A stretch of DNA of 64,000 nucleotides from Rhynchopus euleeides (lineage: Eukaryota > Euglenozoa > Diplonemea > Diplonemida > Diplonemidae). The notes beneath the pieces were generated by a model. It had not been told where the DNA came from and searched no databases. It was given only the letters and a program-made list of their open reading frames with translations. Location of the stretch: positions 1,798,001-1,862,000 of the forward strand of contig OY723309.1 in the NCBI GenBank assembly GCA_963210315.1, written 5' to 3'. The translations under genes and the position numbers were made by a program. Every line of letters starts with the position of its first letter. Within the stretch, counting starts at the first letter, position 1. Of this stretch, positions 10,960 through 22,100 are shown in pieces.

Positions 10960-11421
10960 ATGAGCGAAGGCGTTGAGGCCAACAAGGTGATGCACCAGGA
11001 GCTGTCCGATATATTCTACAAGCAGAACCTGTCGTACAAGTTCACCTCTGTGCTGATGCACAAAGGGACGCAGTTCCCTGTCGTGCACTTCGCCTTCTCG
11101 AAGCCGACGAAGACAAAGCCTGTCCCAGAGGTGGTGGTCACAGCGGATGTCCGCCCGAAGGGCGTGGGTGATGACGGGCTGCCTCGGTATGTCAAACTGT
11201 GTCACTTTATAGCCAGTGTTGTGAGGTGTATCGTGCTGCGCGAGGAGGCACTGTCACATCCATACATCATGGCCGACAGGTATTCCTTTGCCGTGGAGGG
11301 GCAGCGGTACAGCCGCGTCCTTACATTAGATGTGAACAACACGACGGGAAATGAGATAAATGAGAAGCTGATCGACAAAGTCTTCGCACAGAAGACAGCT
11401 ATGCGCGAGCACTTCCTCTGA
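10960..11421 (+). CDS. Conserved-looking hypothetical protein, 153 aa
   Basis: Intact frame from ATG 10960, which lies in an SEGVEANKVMHQELSD context, to TGA 11421. The composition is balanced and globular, with alternating strands (FPVVHFAFS, VVVTADV, SRVLTLDV) and an amphipathic C-terminal helix ending AMREHFL. No signal peptide, membrane segment or known motif was seen, and I do not recognise the family. The frame is far more protein-like than the surrounding spacer, and codon third positions favour G/C as in the neighbours. It is on the same strand as the flanking genes. Likely a real single-exon gene of unknown function. Confidence 0.6.
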   Translation: MSEGVEANKVMHQELSDIFYKQNLSYKFTSVLMHKGTQFPVVHFAFSKPTKTKPVPEVVVTADVRPKGVGDDGLPRYVKLCHFIASVVRCIVLREEALSHPYIMADRYSFAVEGQRYSRVLTLDVNNTTGNEINEKLIDKVFAQKTAMREHFL

Positions 11422-11561
11422 TCGCCCTCCCTCTGATCGTATCTTCTCCCAACACGGAACCGGCCGGGAAGGGCCGATGTTGCATGGCACGAGCAGACAC
11501 CTGTCTGTCAGACCTGACTCTTCTGAAGCTTACAGCCTTGCACACCACCCCTCCCCCCACG

Positions 11562-11684
11562 ATGCAATACACCCCGCCCCCTGGTTGCGCCATTGCCGTG
11601 GCGTATACTTATAAGGGGGCTGTGTATAGGGAGGCAGTGAGAGATGATGAGCTAGAGCCTGGCGACCATCTCATCTGGAAGTAA
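11562..11684 (+). CDS. Possible 40-aa small protein or first exon
   Basis: ATG 11562 follows a C-rich tract and opens a 40-codon frame (MQYTPPPGCAIAVAYTYKGA and on to GDHLIWK). Its balanced composition differs from random frames here. The stop overlaps GTAAGC, a good 5' splice donor, so the peptide could instead be an exon ending near 11680. Joining it to the acceptor at 11849 does not give the transporter frame. No family recognised. Confidence 0.3.
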   Translation: MQYTPPPGCAIAVAYTYKGAVYREAVRDDELEPGDHLIWK

Positions 11685-11812
11685 GCCTCCCCCCATTTCC
11701 CCCGTTCCCCCTACACCTCCACCTGCTGGGCTGTTCTCTTTCTTTTTTTCCCGTCAAACTTGAGACAGCAAGCAGAGCAGCACGACACACACACACCCCC
11801 GTCATTATTCTA

Positions 11813-11849
11813 TCTCCACTCCCCACCTCTCTACCTCTCTTCCCCTCAG
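11813..11849 (+). promoter_or_regulatory. Putative splice acceptor before transporter gene
   Basis: A strong C/T run ends in CTCAG at 11849, 27 bases before ATG 11876. This is one of the cleanest acceptor-like signals in the window. Confidence 0.4.
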
Positions 11850-11875
11850 GAGCCCCACCCCCATCCCCTCTCAAA

Positions 11876-12985
11876 ATGGCGATCCTCGGGCTGGACACCC
11901 CGACGAAGAAGGGCATCTTCGTGGGGTATATGGGGCTGTGGTGTGCCCTGCGCATGCTGATCTACGGCTCCAAGCAGAAGGTGGAGTACGACCAGACGAC
12001 GCTCCTCGTCGTCGTCTGCTTCATGAAGCTTCTGATCGCAGGCGCGATGTACCTTCAGCAGGACGGGGGGTTTTCCCTGATGTTCCAGCAGTGGAAGGAG
12101 AACCGTGTCGTGTTCGTTAAGTATTTCCTCCCCGCTGCGTCATACGTGCTGTACGACAACCTGACCTTTGTCAACCTGCAGCTCTCCGACCCTGTGACAT
12201 ACGTCATTCTGATGCAGATGCGCCTGGCTGCGACTGGCCTTGCCTGGCAGGGCCTCTTCGGCAAGAGCCTCAACTCCAACCAGTGGATCTCCATCGCACT
12301 GCTGACCATCGCCTGCCTCTGCCAGAAGGGTTACCCCCTGCTGGTTGGGGAGCACGACCCCTCCAAGCCCAGTGCCACAGTCATGTCGCTGCTGCTGATC
12401 GGGTTCCAGATCGTCTGCGGCGTTTTCTCCAGCGTCTTCAACGAGTTCCTCCTGAAGGAGAAGGGGAGCGCGGGGGTCAACCTGCAGAACATGTTTATGT
12501 ACACCCACAGCATTGTGTGCAACGTGGTGTGGCTGGCGGTGTGCCCCCAGGGGATGTGCAAGAAGGACCTGTGGGCCGCGACGACGGGGGAGGAGATGTC
12601 GCGCATGATGCACCCGCTTGTGCTGCCCATCATCGGCATCCTGGCGTCTATCGGGATCATCACGTCGCTCTTCATCAAATACCTCGACAGCGTGCGGAAG
12701 ACCATCGCCTCTGCGATCGAGATCTTTGTCGACGCGCTGCTGGCCCTGGCGCTGTTCGGGATCCCCATCGGGCTGGAGACTGTGCTTGCCATCAGCTGTG
12801 CCTCTGCAGGTGTGATCATGTACTCCCGCCCGGTGGACACAAAGAGGGACGAGGACAAGCCCCCGGCTCCCTCAGGGGGGAGCAACGGAGGCACCCCTTC
12901 GCAGAGCGACCTCGAGAACCCCGACACGCACTCCAACTCCTTCGGGCATGACTCGGGGAAGCGGAAGCTGGTGGGGCTCCAGTGA
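11876..12985 (+). CDS. Nucleotide-sugar transporter (SLC35A / NST family)
   Basis: 369 aa with about ten hydrophobic segments, e.g. GIFVGYMGLWCALRMLIYG at the N-terminus and LLVVVCFMKLLIAGAMYL next. NST signatures include the block around ASYVLYDNLTFVNLQLSDP, then MQMRLAATGLAWQGLFGK, and FNEFLLKEKG-VNLQNMF in the second half, as in UDP-GlcNAc/UDP-Gal/CMP-sialic-acid transporters. Family role: exchange of a cytosolic nucleotide sugar for the lumenal nucleoside monophosphate across Golgi/ER membranes. The substrate cannot be set from sequence. A hydrophilic C-terminal tail of about 50 residues ends KRKLVGLQ and probably faces the cytosol. Single exon. ATG 11876 directly follows an acceptor-like tract. 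Confidence 0.85.
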   Translation: MAILGLDTPTKKGIFVGYMGLWCALRMLIYGSKQKVEYDQTTLLVVVCFMKLLIAGAMYLQQDGGFSLMFQQWKENRVVFVKYFLPAASYVLYDNLTFVNLQLSDPVTYVILMQMRLAATGLAWQGLFGKSLNSNQWISIALLTIACLCQKGYPLLVGEHDPSKPSATVMSLLLIGFQIVCGVFSSVFNEFLLKEKGSAGVNLQNMFMYTHSIVCNVVWLAVCPQGMCKKDLWAATTGEEMSRMMHPLVLPIIGILASIGIITSLFIKYLDSVRKTIASAIEIFVDALLALALFGIPIGLETVLAISCASAGVIMYSRPVDTKRDEDKPPAPSGGSNGGTPSQSDLENPDTHSNSFGHDSGKRKLVGLQ

Positions 12986-13009
12986 GCGAGAGAGAGAGAG
13001 AGAGAGAGG
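12984..13009 (+). repeat. (GA)n microsatellite
   Basis: GA-repeat tract overlapping the transporter stop codon and running about 25 bases into the 3' region. Confidence 0.9.
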
Positions 13010-14785
13010 GGGTACCGCGATGCTCTCCCACCGTGCAGGCTCCTCCGGGAGAAGCCAAGAAGAATGTCGACCGCGGGGCATTCGCATCTTTCCCGTGTCT
13101 GGGGATGCGGCGTGTCCTTCGTCTGGCCCGATTGCACTGGATTCGGGCAGGTCTGCTAGGGCCGTCCGGCGTACTGCGTTGCAATCGACGAAAGGCCTTG
13201 TTGTTTTCCCCCTTCGCCTTCACCTTTACATTCGACACGAAACCCCAGTTTGTATTCCCACAGCAGCTAGCTCCGATGTGTACGTGCGGCCTGGGGGTGG
13301 GTCGTGGGCACAGAGACAGTGCCCACGGCGGACCAGGCCGCATATAGAACTCCTGGACATTGTTTTTTTCGTTCGCAGGCTGCTGTGGGACACTTGCCAC
13401 TTCCCTACCCCGCTGCATCTGTTCTGTTCTGTTGTGTCGAGGTGGCATGAGGGTTGTGTGTGAACCCTTTTCGGGGATTGAATGAAAAACGCTGGCGAAC
13501 TGCCCTCCCTGGCTCTCCGGCATGGCTGTCTTCTTGCTGGGAAAATAACAATCGAACCGGAAATGCCGTGAAAAAGAGCAAAATAATTCAAAAGAAATGT
13601 TGACGGGAGCTGCAGCTGTAGCTATAGAGCTACTCTACGCGACTCTATCAAGAATTCAAAACAAATCAGATGAGAAGCTACTCCTGAGAGTGCAGGAGGG
13701 CCAGCATCTGAATAACAGAGGTGCCGCATCGGCATGCCACTGACACAAATCGAAGCCCTGCACCCCTTAGAACAGGTCGAGGCAGAGGGTGACAAGTAAA
13801 GGGAGCCCATCATTGCTCCTGGCGTGGCTCTGCTTCCCCACGCCCTTTTCTCTTCTCTCTCTAAGTCGAAACCCCTTCGCAGCCATGTTTAAACCGTATC
13901 CGACCCTTTGTGGGATGATGGGGTGAAAATCCGCAAGAAGATAACAGCCAGCAGCCAGCCGGACCTGGGGAGTGTGCTTCAGAGGGGACGCCTCCCATAT
14001 CTCAGCCGTTTCCCAAAATCCCGTGACCGAAAGGCCAATATCTCTCATTATTGGTTCTGATCTGGTGTGTCGCGTTGTTGTTGTTTTTTGTCATAACATA
14101 AGATACAATGTACCGCACCGGTGCGTACACAGGGTAAATGGTTTTGGGAGTGTGTGTGTGTGTGTGGGGGGGGGGGGGTTGAGTGACAGCAGGGTTTAGA
14201 ATCCCAGAAGACGCAGCACAATAAGAAAGACTTAAACTCCGGCGATGACAGCCAATGGTATCGGTGAAGGGGGATGCCCGAGTGTCTGTCCCGTTGGACT
14301 GGCAACCACCTGAGATGTGCTGTTCTCTCTGCGGCACCACGCACCCGACACTCTAGCCTGACTAAATGGTGGGCAGGGCTGGGATGTGGCGTGCGTTGGG
14401 CTGACCAGGCCATGCAGCGCAACAGCGAACGAGCGGAGTGGCTTGTCCCTCCGAGTGAGACTGCGCCTTGCGTGCTGTGACACATAACGCCTGGCCCCCT
14501 GTGTACCCCAGTGCACAGCGGCAGGCGGGGGTGGGTTCCGCCACCCTGTCAAGACTGCATACGGGTCGTCTGTATCCAGCTGCTGCACATGCAGGCCTCA
14601 AGCGAGCCCCGCCCCACCCGCCCCCATCCCTGTTTGTCAGGTCACAACAGGATCCCCACGCTCCCTCGGCCCCGTCAGTGTGGCCTGCTCGTGGCGCCGC
14701 GTCATGTCAGGTTTGAAACACACCGCACTGCACCACACGACACTACACCACATGCCCTGCTTCAGATTTGACATCGCCTAGCACA
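13010..14785. other. Intergenic, nothing recognised
   Basis: About 1.8 kb without a protein-like frame. Contains a (GT)n/poly-G stretch near 14150-14180 and otherwise unique sequence of lower GC than the genes. The last part before 14786 is C/A-rich with several CAG trinucleotides that could serve as acceptors. Confidence 0.5.
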
Positions 14786-16276
14786 ATGCCTGTTGGTCTC
14801 GCTGAGCCGAAGCCTGTGCAGCCCAAGAGGAGGCTGGTGCCTGAGGACCCCAATGCCCCGAAGCGCCCCGACCACTCGGCGATGATTAAGGAGGTTGAGT
14901 CCGTGCGTGCGGACATCGAGAAGCTGAAGGCTGAGATCGAGACGATCAAGACTGAGCAGGACGCTCTCCGGAACGACAAGGATGACCCGCGGAAGGAGCT
15001 GCGTAACGAGCGCACAAGTTACATCGAGCAGAAGAAGAAGGTGATGGACGCAGTGCAGAAGCTGCGCCAGGACCAGAGCGAGATCTACAACGCATCGCGG
15101 AACATCCGCGAGAAGAACCGTGAGGCCGAGCGTGACGTGCGCGCGCTGCACAAGGAGCTGGGTGACATCCTGACCCCCGAGGCGCTTGAGAAGAAGATCA
15201 AGGAGCTCGAGTTCAAGCTGGAGACCGGTGGGGCGGGCGGCACCAAGGGTGAGCGCAAGGTGATCCAGGAGATCCGCAACCTGAAGGACAAGCGTGGCAA
15301 GGTCGACGAGATCTACAAGAAGCTGAGCGGGATGGAGCTGGTGAAGGAGGAGGGTGTGCAGGAGGACGAGAAGAAGGGCGACCTGAAGGCGCAGATCGAC
15401 GCGAAGCGTGACGAGATTGCCGTTCTGATCCAGAAGATCCAGGACGTGGAGCTGAGGATCCAGACCACACAGGTTGTTGACAAGTACGGCGAGCTGAAGG
15501 TGAAGCGTGAGGGCATCAACAAGCAGATGGACGGCAAGTTCGAGAAGATCCGCCAGATCCGTGACAAGTTCACGGCTGACAAGAAGAAGTACGACGACTA
15601 CCAGGTGGAGTTCAGGAAGAAGCTGGACGCCGCACGCGACGCCCAGCGCAAGGAGCGTGAGGCGGAGAACCTGAAGCGCGACGAGGAGCGCAAGGCCAAG
15701 GAGCTCGAGCTGGCCTCCATCCACCGCCGCGACCCCTACGAGGCGGAGATCAAGGCGGCTGAGACGCTGATCGGCTACCTGAAGGGCAAGGCCGCCTTCT
15801 CCCAGAAGGACGAGCGCAAGGCGCCCGTCGCCCCCGCCGGGCCCGCCTTCGACGCCTCGGCCGCTATCGAGGGCAAGAAGGTGCAGGGCAAGGTGATGCA
15901 GGTGCTGAAGCGCGAGGAGGACGACCAGTCGCTCTTCTTCGGCAAGAAGAAGAAGGCCCCCGCGCCGAAGCCGGCTGCCAAGAAGGCGGAGGCCGCTGAG
16001 GTGAAGGTGTCCAAGGTGTCCAAGCCGCTGAAGATTGGGACGGAGAAGTTCGCCGCATTCGACTTCGTCGGTGTGAAGGTGCCTGTGACGACGGACGACG
16101 TGAAGGCCACCGTTGACCAGCTGCGCGAGAAGAAGACCCACTGGGAGTCCTTCCGCAAGACGGAGAAGGAGGCGATGGCTGAGGAGCAGGCGGAGCGCAA
16201 GCAGAAGGAGCAGGCTGCTGAGGAGGCCCGGGCGAAGGAGGAAGCCGCCGCCCCGGCTGCTGAGGAGGAAGAATAG
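14786..16276 (+). CDS. Bfr1 / nuclear-segregation-like coiled-coil protein
   Basis: 496 aa from ATG 14786. After a short Pro/Arg-rich N-terminus, residues from about 30 to 330 form an almost continuous charged coiled coil (e.g. KEVESVRADIEKLKAEIETI, IEQKKKVMDAVQKLRQDQSE). A middle linker follows, then a KKKKAPAPKPAAKK low-complexity segment and a second short coiled coil ending in acidic Glu. This layout resembles fungal Bfr1 and the trypanosomatid 'nuclear segregation protein', which associate with ER-bound polysomes and mRNPs. That role is from the family, not shown here. Codon use is strongly G/C-ending, hinting at high expression. A generic coiled-coil protein is the alternative. Confidence 0.65.
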   Translation: MPVGLAEPKPVQPKRRLVPEDPNAPKRPDHSAMIKEVESVRADIEKLKAEIETIKTEQDALRNDKDDPRKELRNERTSYIEQKKKVMDAVQKLRQDQSEIYNASRNIREKNREAERDVRALHKELGDILTPEALEKKIKELEFKLETGGAGGTKGERKVIQEIRNLKDKRGKVDEIYKKLSGMELVKEEGVQEDEKKGDLKAQIDAKRDEIAVLIQKIQDVELRIQTTQVVDKYGELKVKREGINKQMDGKFEKIRQIRDKFTADKKKYDDYQVEFRKKLDAARDAQRKEREAENLKRDEERKAKELELASIHRRDPYEAEIKAAETLIGYLKGKAAFSQKDERKAPVAPAGPAFDASAAIEGKKVQGKVMQVLKREEDDQSLFFGKKKKAPAPKPAAKKAEAAEVKVSKVSKPLKIGTEKFAAFDFVGVKVPVTTDDVKATVDQLREKKTHWESFRKTEKEAMAEEQAERKQKEQAAEEARAKEEAAAPAAEEEE

Positions 16277-18730
16277 GGCAGGTCTCCACCCGACCCTTGA
16301 CCCTGCGCCGAGGATCTGCAGTGCAACTGCAAAAAAGGCCGCAAGGGAATACCGGGGTTACACCACTATACCTTCCTTAAAAAAACATATTGTACTCTCC
16401 AAAAAAAATTAGCCTTTTTTGAGGAGGGGGGAGTTTGACGTGATGAAAAAAAATGGCCCGTAAATCACATCCTTCCCGCCTCCTGGCACACAGGAATATA
16501 TACTCCTCCACCTCTCCCGGTGGGTGGGGTGTGGCCTTCTCCTGTTGTGGATTGTGATCTCTGCCCCTGGTGGGCGTGAGGAGGGTGGGGGGGAGGCCAG
16601 TGGAATATGCGTGGCGTATTTTTTTTGTCCCATGTACTTCCCCCTTCCTTTTTTTTATACGAGGAGTGCCGCCAAAGGCGGGTGAGAGAGGAGTGGGGGT
16701 GTCCTCGGGATTTTTTTTCTCTTTTTTTTTGGATTCGGTTTATCTTTGTGACCCCCACCCCCCCACCCCCCAGTGTGACCCCCCAACCCCCCGAACCCCT
16801 CCTGCCTCCCCCTCCCTCACCGCGGATACCTGATGGCCGTCAGGTGGTCGTTAGAGAGGTGCCCCGCCACCACTCCCCACCCTATCCACCACCACCACCA
16901 TAACCCACCCACATCCTCCCCTCCGCCACCACCCCACCTTGACTGAGAAAAAAAAACTTGCAGAACCAGCGGGGGGGGGGTGTGGGGGCGGGGGGGCGGG
17001 GGCGGGGAAGAAAGATACGTTCCTCTCATCTTGCGGCTGTTGTGTGTGTGTTGTGGCATGGTCCCTCCTTCCTTCAGCCGAAATGCGCGTTGATTTCACC
17101 CCCTTCTCCTCCCCGCCCTTTTTTTTGGTTTTCTGTTCTGCCTGGTTTTCTTTTCTCTCTCCCAAAAAAACAAAAGCGTCAGGAGTGGGGTGGGTGGGGG
17201 AGGGGGGGCCCGGGGATGGGGGCAGTGGAGGCGGAAGGGTGATGTGACTGGGGGCATTAGGGACACGCAGTTCAGCCCGTGTGAATCCCCTCTCCCTCAG
17301 ACGCTCTCTGGTGCACAACGGTGTACGCTCTTCAAGGCGAGTGGAGGCGCAGAACGTCCCAACCTGGCCTGTGGTGATGGTCCTCGTTTCCTCCTTGGTG
17401 TGCGATGGTGTTGTGAACAGCTCCAGAAGTGGCTGTGGGTTGCTCCGCTGTGCAGTGCAGTGCTACGCTAAGGTGTTCCTGCACTGCGACAGTTCGGCGA
17501 AAAAAAAAGTTTACGATTCGCACGCGTGTCTGTGTGTGGTGGGCTGCGATTATTCTCCAGTGTGTGGGGGGGGGGTGCACGCCCCCCACAGGCCCCCCGT
17601 AGCGCTGCTTTGCGTGCCGTGTGTGTGGGGCTGCGAGGACGGGCAGATGCGCTCTTTGCTTGCTTTGCTTGCATTTCATGTGATCCAGCGATCAAGAAAA
17701 CCCGGCCACCGGGTGGTGGGGAGCGGTGGGTAGGCAGGGGGCGAGTCCAGCGTGCCCAGAGCAAAAGCTTATAATGCGCAGCAGCTGAGTGTTTGCTGGG
17801 GCAGAGAGGAGGCCAAGGAGGAGGGGGGGGGGGGGCGGGGTGGGGGTGGGGTGGCGGGCACCCCTGCCCCCGCCCTCCCCCCGCTCCCGCCCCCCCCCCT
17901 CCGAAACGACGACGCCCCTTTGACAGAAGGGGAAGCATCGGCAGGGCATGTCCCAACCACAGAAGCAGCGATAGTACCCCCTCCATCCCTCCCTCCCCCT
18001 TTGCGGGTTTTCGAACTGCATTGTGCGAAGCCCCGCATGCCACCACCACCACCACCTGAGGTTACGTTGGGGGTTTGCAGCGGAGAGAGGCAGGTCACAC
18101 TCACAGAACATCACCTTCGGCAGGTTTCACCGTGGGTGGTTGTTGCGTTTCTTGTTTCGCCCCACATACTCCCACCACCACCACCTGAGCTGACGTTGGG
18201 AATTTGAAGCGGAGAGAAAGGCAGAGCACCACCTTCGGCAGGTATTGACCTTGGGTGGTTGTTGCGCCTTTTTTGTTTTACCCCATCACCACAACCACCG
18301 CATCTCCGCCGCACACACACACACACCACCGTGTGCCGTCGTATTCTTCCTATGCACTAGTTATAGCTATCCGGGGGCGGCCTGCTGTCGCACCAGTGGG
18401 CTGCCCCACCTCTGCACCCTCGGTTTTAAGATGTTCACCACAGCGGAGAATGATCCCCTTCTCTGTGGCGATCGAGCCAAGCTGGACGAGGTTCGCCTTC
18501 GGGCGAAGGTCATGTGGGCGGACAAAAGGTGCCTGCTCCTGAGACTCATCAGCAACCTGTTTCTTCCTTCAAGCCCTCAAGACTCTTGAAGCGGCCTGAC
18601 TATTTAGTGTCTTCGTCGCAGCAAGGGGGCGATATATACCACCCTTTTTATTGATTTCACGTGTCAGTGTTTGACTTTTTCGCAACTTCATTTCTTCCTT
18701 TTTCTCCCTCTCCAACCCCACCCGTGACAC
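16277..18730. other. Intergenic, poly-C/poly-G rich
   Basis: About 2.4 kb of spacer with many homopolymer runs (T7-9, G8-10, C8-10) and no protein-like frame. It contains the two-copy repeat listed at 18043-18300 and a TATA-like GATATATACC near 18630, about 100 bases before the structured-RNA candidate. Confidence 0.5.
18043..18300 (+). repeat. Imperfect tandem duplication, ~129-bp unit, two copies
   Basis: The first unit begins at the CACCACCACCTGAG near 18047 and recurs at about 18176, period 129. Both copies carry ACGTTGGG, GCGGAGAGA, CACCTTCGGCAGGT and TGGGTGGTTGTTGCG in the same order. Function unknown. Confidence 0.75.
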
Positions 18731-18906
18731 CACCAGGGTTTAGCTAGCCCTGGTCCGATTATCCCCGGTTCTTCGCTGAAGAGACGCGGCCGGGGGGAGG
18801 GGTACGAAGAGTACGCGTCGAAACCGGTGTCACGTCGTGTTGGGGAATCCTTCGGGAGTGCGATACTGAAGGGGAGGTGCTACTGCCCGTGCAGGGCGAC
18901 ACCGCC
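18731..18906 (+). ncRNA. Candidate structured non-coding RNA
   Basis: Read by eye, the segment contains several GC-rich stems in order: CCAGGG/CCCTGG with a 9-base loop; TCCCCGG/CCGGGGGGA enclosing TCTTC-GCT-GAAGA; GTAC-GAAGA-GTAC; and a closing helix GGTGTC/GACACC that encloses CCTTC/GAAGG and GCCC-GTGCA-GGGC hairpins. No long open frame runs through it. It lies about 220 bases before the receptor cyclase ATG, so it could be an independent RNA or a structured upstream leader. It does not match tRNA, 5S, U-snRNA or SRP cores that I can recognise. Confidence 0.35.
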
Positions 18907-19089
18907 TTAAAACTTTATAACCACACACACACCACACAGGTGCTTTCGCGTACACACGTCACATCGGGACCTGCACCACACCGAACAACACACCCTCCCA
19001 CCTGAGCGGGTTATAAAGGGTCTCCCCCCCTCCCCCCCGGGCTGCGGGTGCCAGTAGTTCTGCGTGCTGCCCTGATACAAGGGGTCGCA

Positions 19090-19113
19090 CCCCCCCCCTC
19101 TGCCCACACCCAG
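19090..19113 (+). promoter_or_regulatory. Putative splice acceptor before receptor cyclase
   Basis: A C-rich tract ends in CAG at 19113, 13 bases before ATG 19126. Confidence 0.3.
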
Positions 19114-19125
19114 CCCTGACACCCT

Positions 19126-22100
19126 ATGGCGGGTGTACCCCTCCTGAGCCTCCTGTGTGCGGTCGGGGTGTCGGTGCGTGTTGTGCTTGTGGACAACCAA
19201 CCCGTCCAGCCGATTGACTCCTCTCTGTATGACGCGCCCTGTGGGAACGTGTCCCGCGGGACATGTGTCGGGGGTTTCCCAGGCGTTGCGGCTGTCGTGC
19301 GGCAGCAGCGGCGACAGGCGGATGCCTCTGTGACGATAGGGAACTACCTCCAGGTGGACCGCATGGTGCAGGGGCACCCTGAGGGGCTCAACATCAACCA
19401 CAGGCTCTGGCAGCGGCTCAACGCGTCCTGCGTCAACCTCTTCGCGCCCTACTTCCTCACATGGAAGCAGCGCGTCGAAGCCGCCGAGACCATCGCGCAG
19501 CAGCAGATCCCTGTCATCTCCTCCAACCTCGACCTCCTCCAGGGGAAGTTATTCCGCAGCCTGTTCCACTACTACCACATCGCTGAGCCTCTGCCCGGGA
19601 TTCGTGTCGGCATCCTCTTCCTCTGGCCTAAAGAGTATTGGGCGTCCTCGATGGGCTTCACCGACACTGTGAAAGATCAGATCGCCCTGATGCGGACCCT
19701 CGGGGCGACGTGTGTAGTCGCGTTGGTCAACACTGTCTTCTCCGATGCAGAAAGGCAGGCCCTGCGCCTCCTCGGTGCGGACGTCGCGGTGTATCAGACA
19801 GCCCAGCCCGGCGCGCTGCAGCGGAAGAAGCTGGGGACCTGGATGCTGGGGACGGCGCAGCGGAGCAGCACCGTCACAACCCTCCACCTCGACTTTGCGG
19901 TGGAGGTGGGTGGGGCGCACACCCTGCAGCACGCATATGCCGTGGTGAACAGCAGCCACGACATCACGGAGGGGATGCGCGATGCGGACCATGCGGGAGA
20001 CATTGATTTCACGCAGAACCTTGTCGACGAAATGAGTGCGTCGGACCGCGCCGTCGGGGTGAGCACCGCTGCGATGCCTGCGGGGCATGTCAAGGCGGAG
20101 AAGCGTGACGTCTGCCGGCATGAGGAGTGCCACCTCGGATCCCTCGCCACCCGCGCCGCTCTGGCCAGCCGCGGCAGCGACGAGATTGCGCTGATCAACG
20201 GAGGCGCCCTCCGCCTCGGCTGGGATGAGGGTGTGATCCACCGGTCCGACGTGACCTCCGCTATGCCCTTCCAAAACCTCCTCTGCCACGTCAACCTCAC
20301 TGCTGCCGAGATCTACCGCGCCCTGGAGCACGGCGTCTCCGCCGTCACCTCCGAAGGCGAATGGAATGCAACTGCAGGCCTCTCCGGGATGTTCCTCCAG
20401 GCTGCAGGGCTGCGCTACCGCTTCAACCCCTCCCTGCCCCGCTACAAGCGTGTCATCTCCATCGAGGTGGAGGATGAGAGCGGCAGCGGTGCGTGGGTCC
20501 CCATCAGCTGGCACCGCCCCTACAGGGTGGTGACGCTGAAATACGTCTGCGAGGGTGGCGATGGCTTCGACCTGACGCCGCACAACGGGAGGATCGACAA
20601 GGAGGTGACGCAGGACATCTGGTCTGCCGCGATACACCACATCGAGGATGCCTCACCGATAGAGCCGGCGGTGCACGGCGCGGTGGTGCGGGACTTCATG
20701 GGGCACCGGATGATCCACGTCGTGACGGACCCGGAGAACTGCACCTCCACACAGCAGTACTCTGCGGAGTGGGAGGTGTGCGAGAACTGCCCTGAAGGGG
20801 AGGAGCGGGTGGACGGTGCAGATCGGTGCACGCCACACCAGGAGAGCAGCAACGATTCCACCACGCTCATCACCGTGGTGGTCTGCAGCGCGGCGGCGGC
20901 AGCCGTGGCGATCCTCTGGGGCCTGCGGCAGTATGAAAAGAAGAGGCGTGCGAGGGACACGATGCACGCCCCGCGCGACGGGGAGGTTGTGTTTGTCTTC
21001 ACCGACATCCAGCGCAGCTCCGACCTGTGGAGTGCCCACCCCGACGCGATGCTGCTGGCCCTGGCCCTGCACCACAAGGTGTGCCGCAGGCTGATCCGCC
21101 GCTTCCAGGGCTACGAGGTGAAGACAATCGGGGATGCCTTCATGGTGGCATTTGCGGACCCCGTCGACGCCGCGAAGTTCCTCTGCGTGCTGCAGCTGGA
21201 GCTGCTGCAGGCGGAGTGGCCTGAGGAGATCCACCAGCACCCCGCCTGTGCCCTGCAGGAGGGCTTCTCGGGGCTGCGGGTGAGGGCAGGCGCGCACATC
21301 GGATATGTCAGCATCCGCCCGACGCCGCGCGGAGGGGTTGATTACGACGGGCATGCCGTGAATGTGGCGGCGCGCGTCAGCGACAGCGGGTCCGGGGGGC
21401 AGATCGTGCTGACGGAGGCGATGTACCGTGCGGTGGAGGGGGGGTTGGACTGCCTGCCCTGCGGTGCGGATGTGCAGTACCTCGGGGAGTACTTCTTCCG
21501 TGGCATCCCGGAGAGCGTGACGTGCTACCAGCTGCTGCCGGAGGAGCTTCTGTCCCGCGAGTTCGGCCCGCTGCGCAACTGCACCCCCTACCGCGACCCG
21601 GGTCGGTCGACGTCGTCGCTTGCCCTGCGCCGCAACAACTCTGTGCACAGCGACGGCAAGAAGCAGCTGATCGAGGCGATGCAGTACCTCCGCAGGTGGG
21701 TGGCGCGCTTCCAGGTGGGCATCATCCCCATGCATCTGGGGGAGGTTATGGTGGCTGCGCTGGAAGGGACAGGTGTGTCGCAGCAGGTCGTCATCAACTC
21801 TATCCTGACCACGCTGGCGAAGGGGGGCGGGAAGGCGTCGCCCGGCCCGATGCGGAAGGACGACCAGAACCTGGACACTGTGAAGTCCGCCGCATCCGCT
21901 GCCTCGGGTGCCTCTGGGGCACCCGCCTCACACCACGCCTACGGGCTTGGCAACAGCACGCGTCCCGAACACGATGGGCTGCTGCGGTGGTCGACTGTGG
22001 TTGAGATCCTGAAGTGCCTGCCGCAGCACTACGTCATCGCGCTGGAGGCCTACGTGAGGCAGACGGCTGTGGACCAGGTTGAGCCGCTCTCGGCACGCCG

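Noticed and set aside
14850..14880. HMG-box-like words DPNAPKRP in the Bfr1-like protein
   Set aside because: The rest of an HMG box is absent; a long coiled coil follows immediately.
14762..16141. 459-codon minus-strand frame opposite the Bfr1-like gene
   Set aside because: Leu/His-rich antisense shadow of a G/C-ending coiled-coil gene.
18764..18830. Hammerhead-ribozyme-like core (CTGAAGA, GACGC/GCGTC helix, GAAA, CCGG)
   Set aside because: Only five bases separate the presumed cleavage site from CTGAAGA, so helix I cannot form. The same bases fit a simpler TCTTC/GAAGA hairpin.
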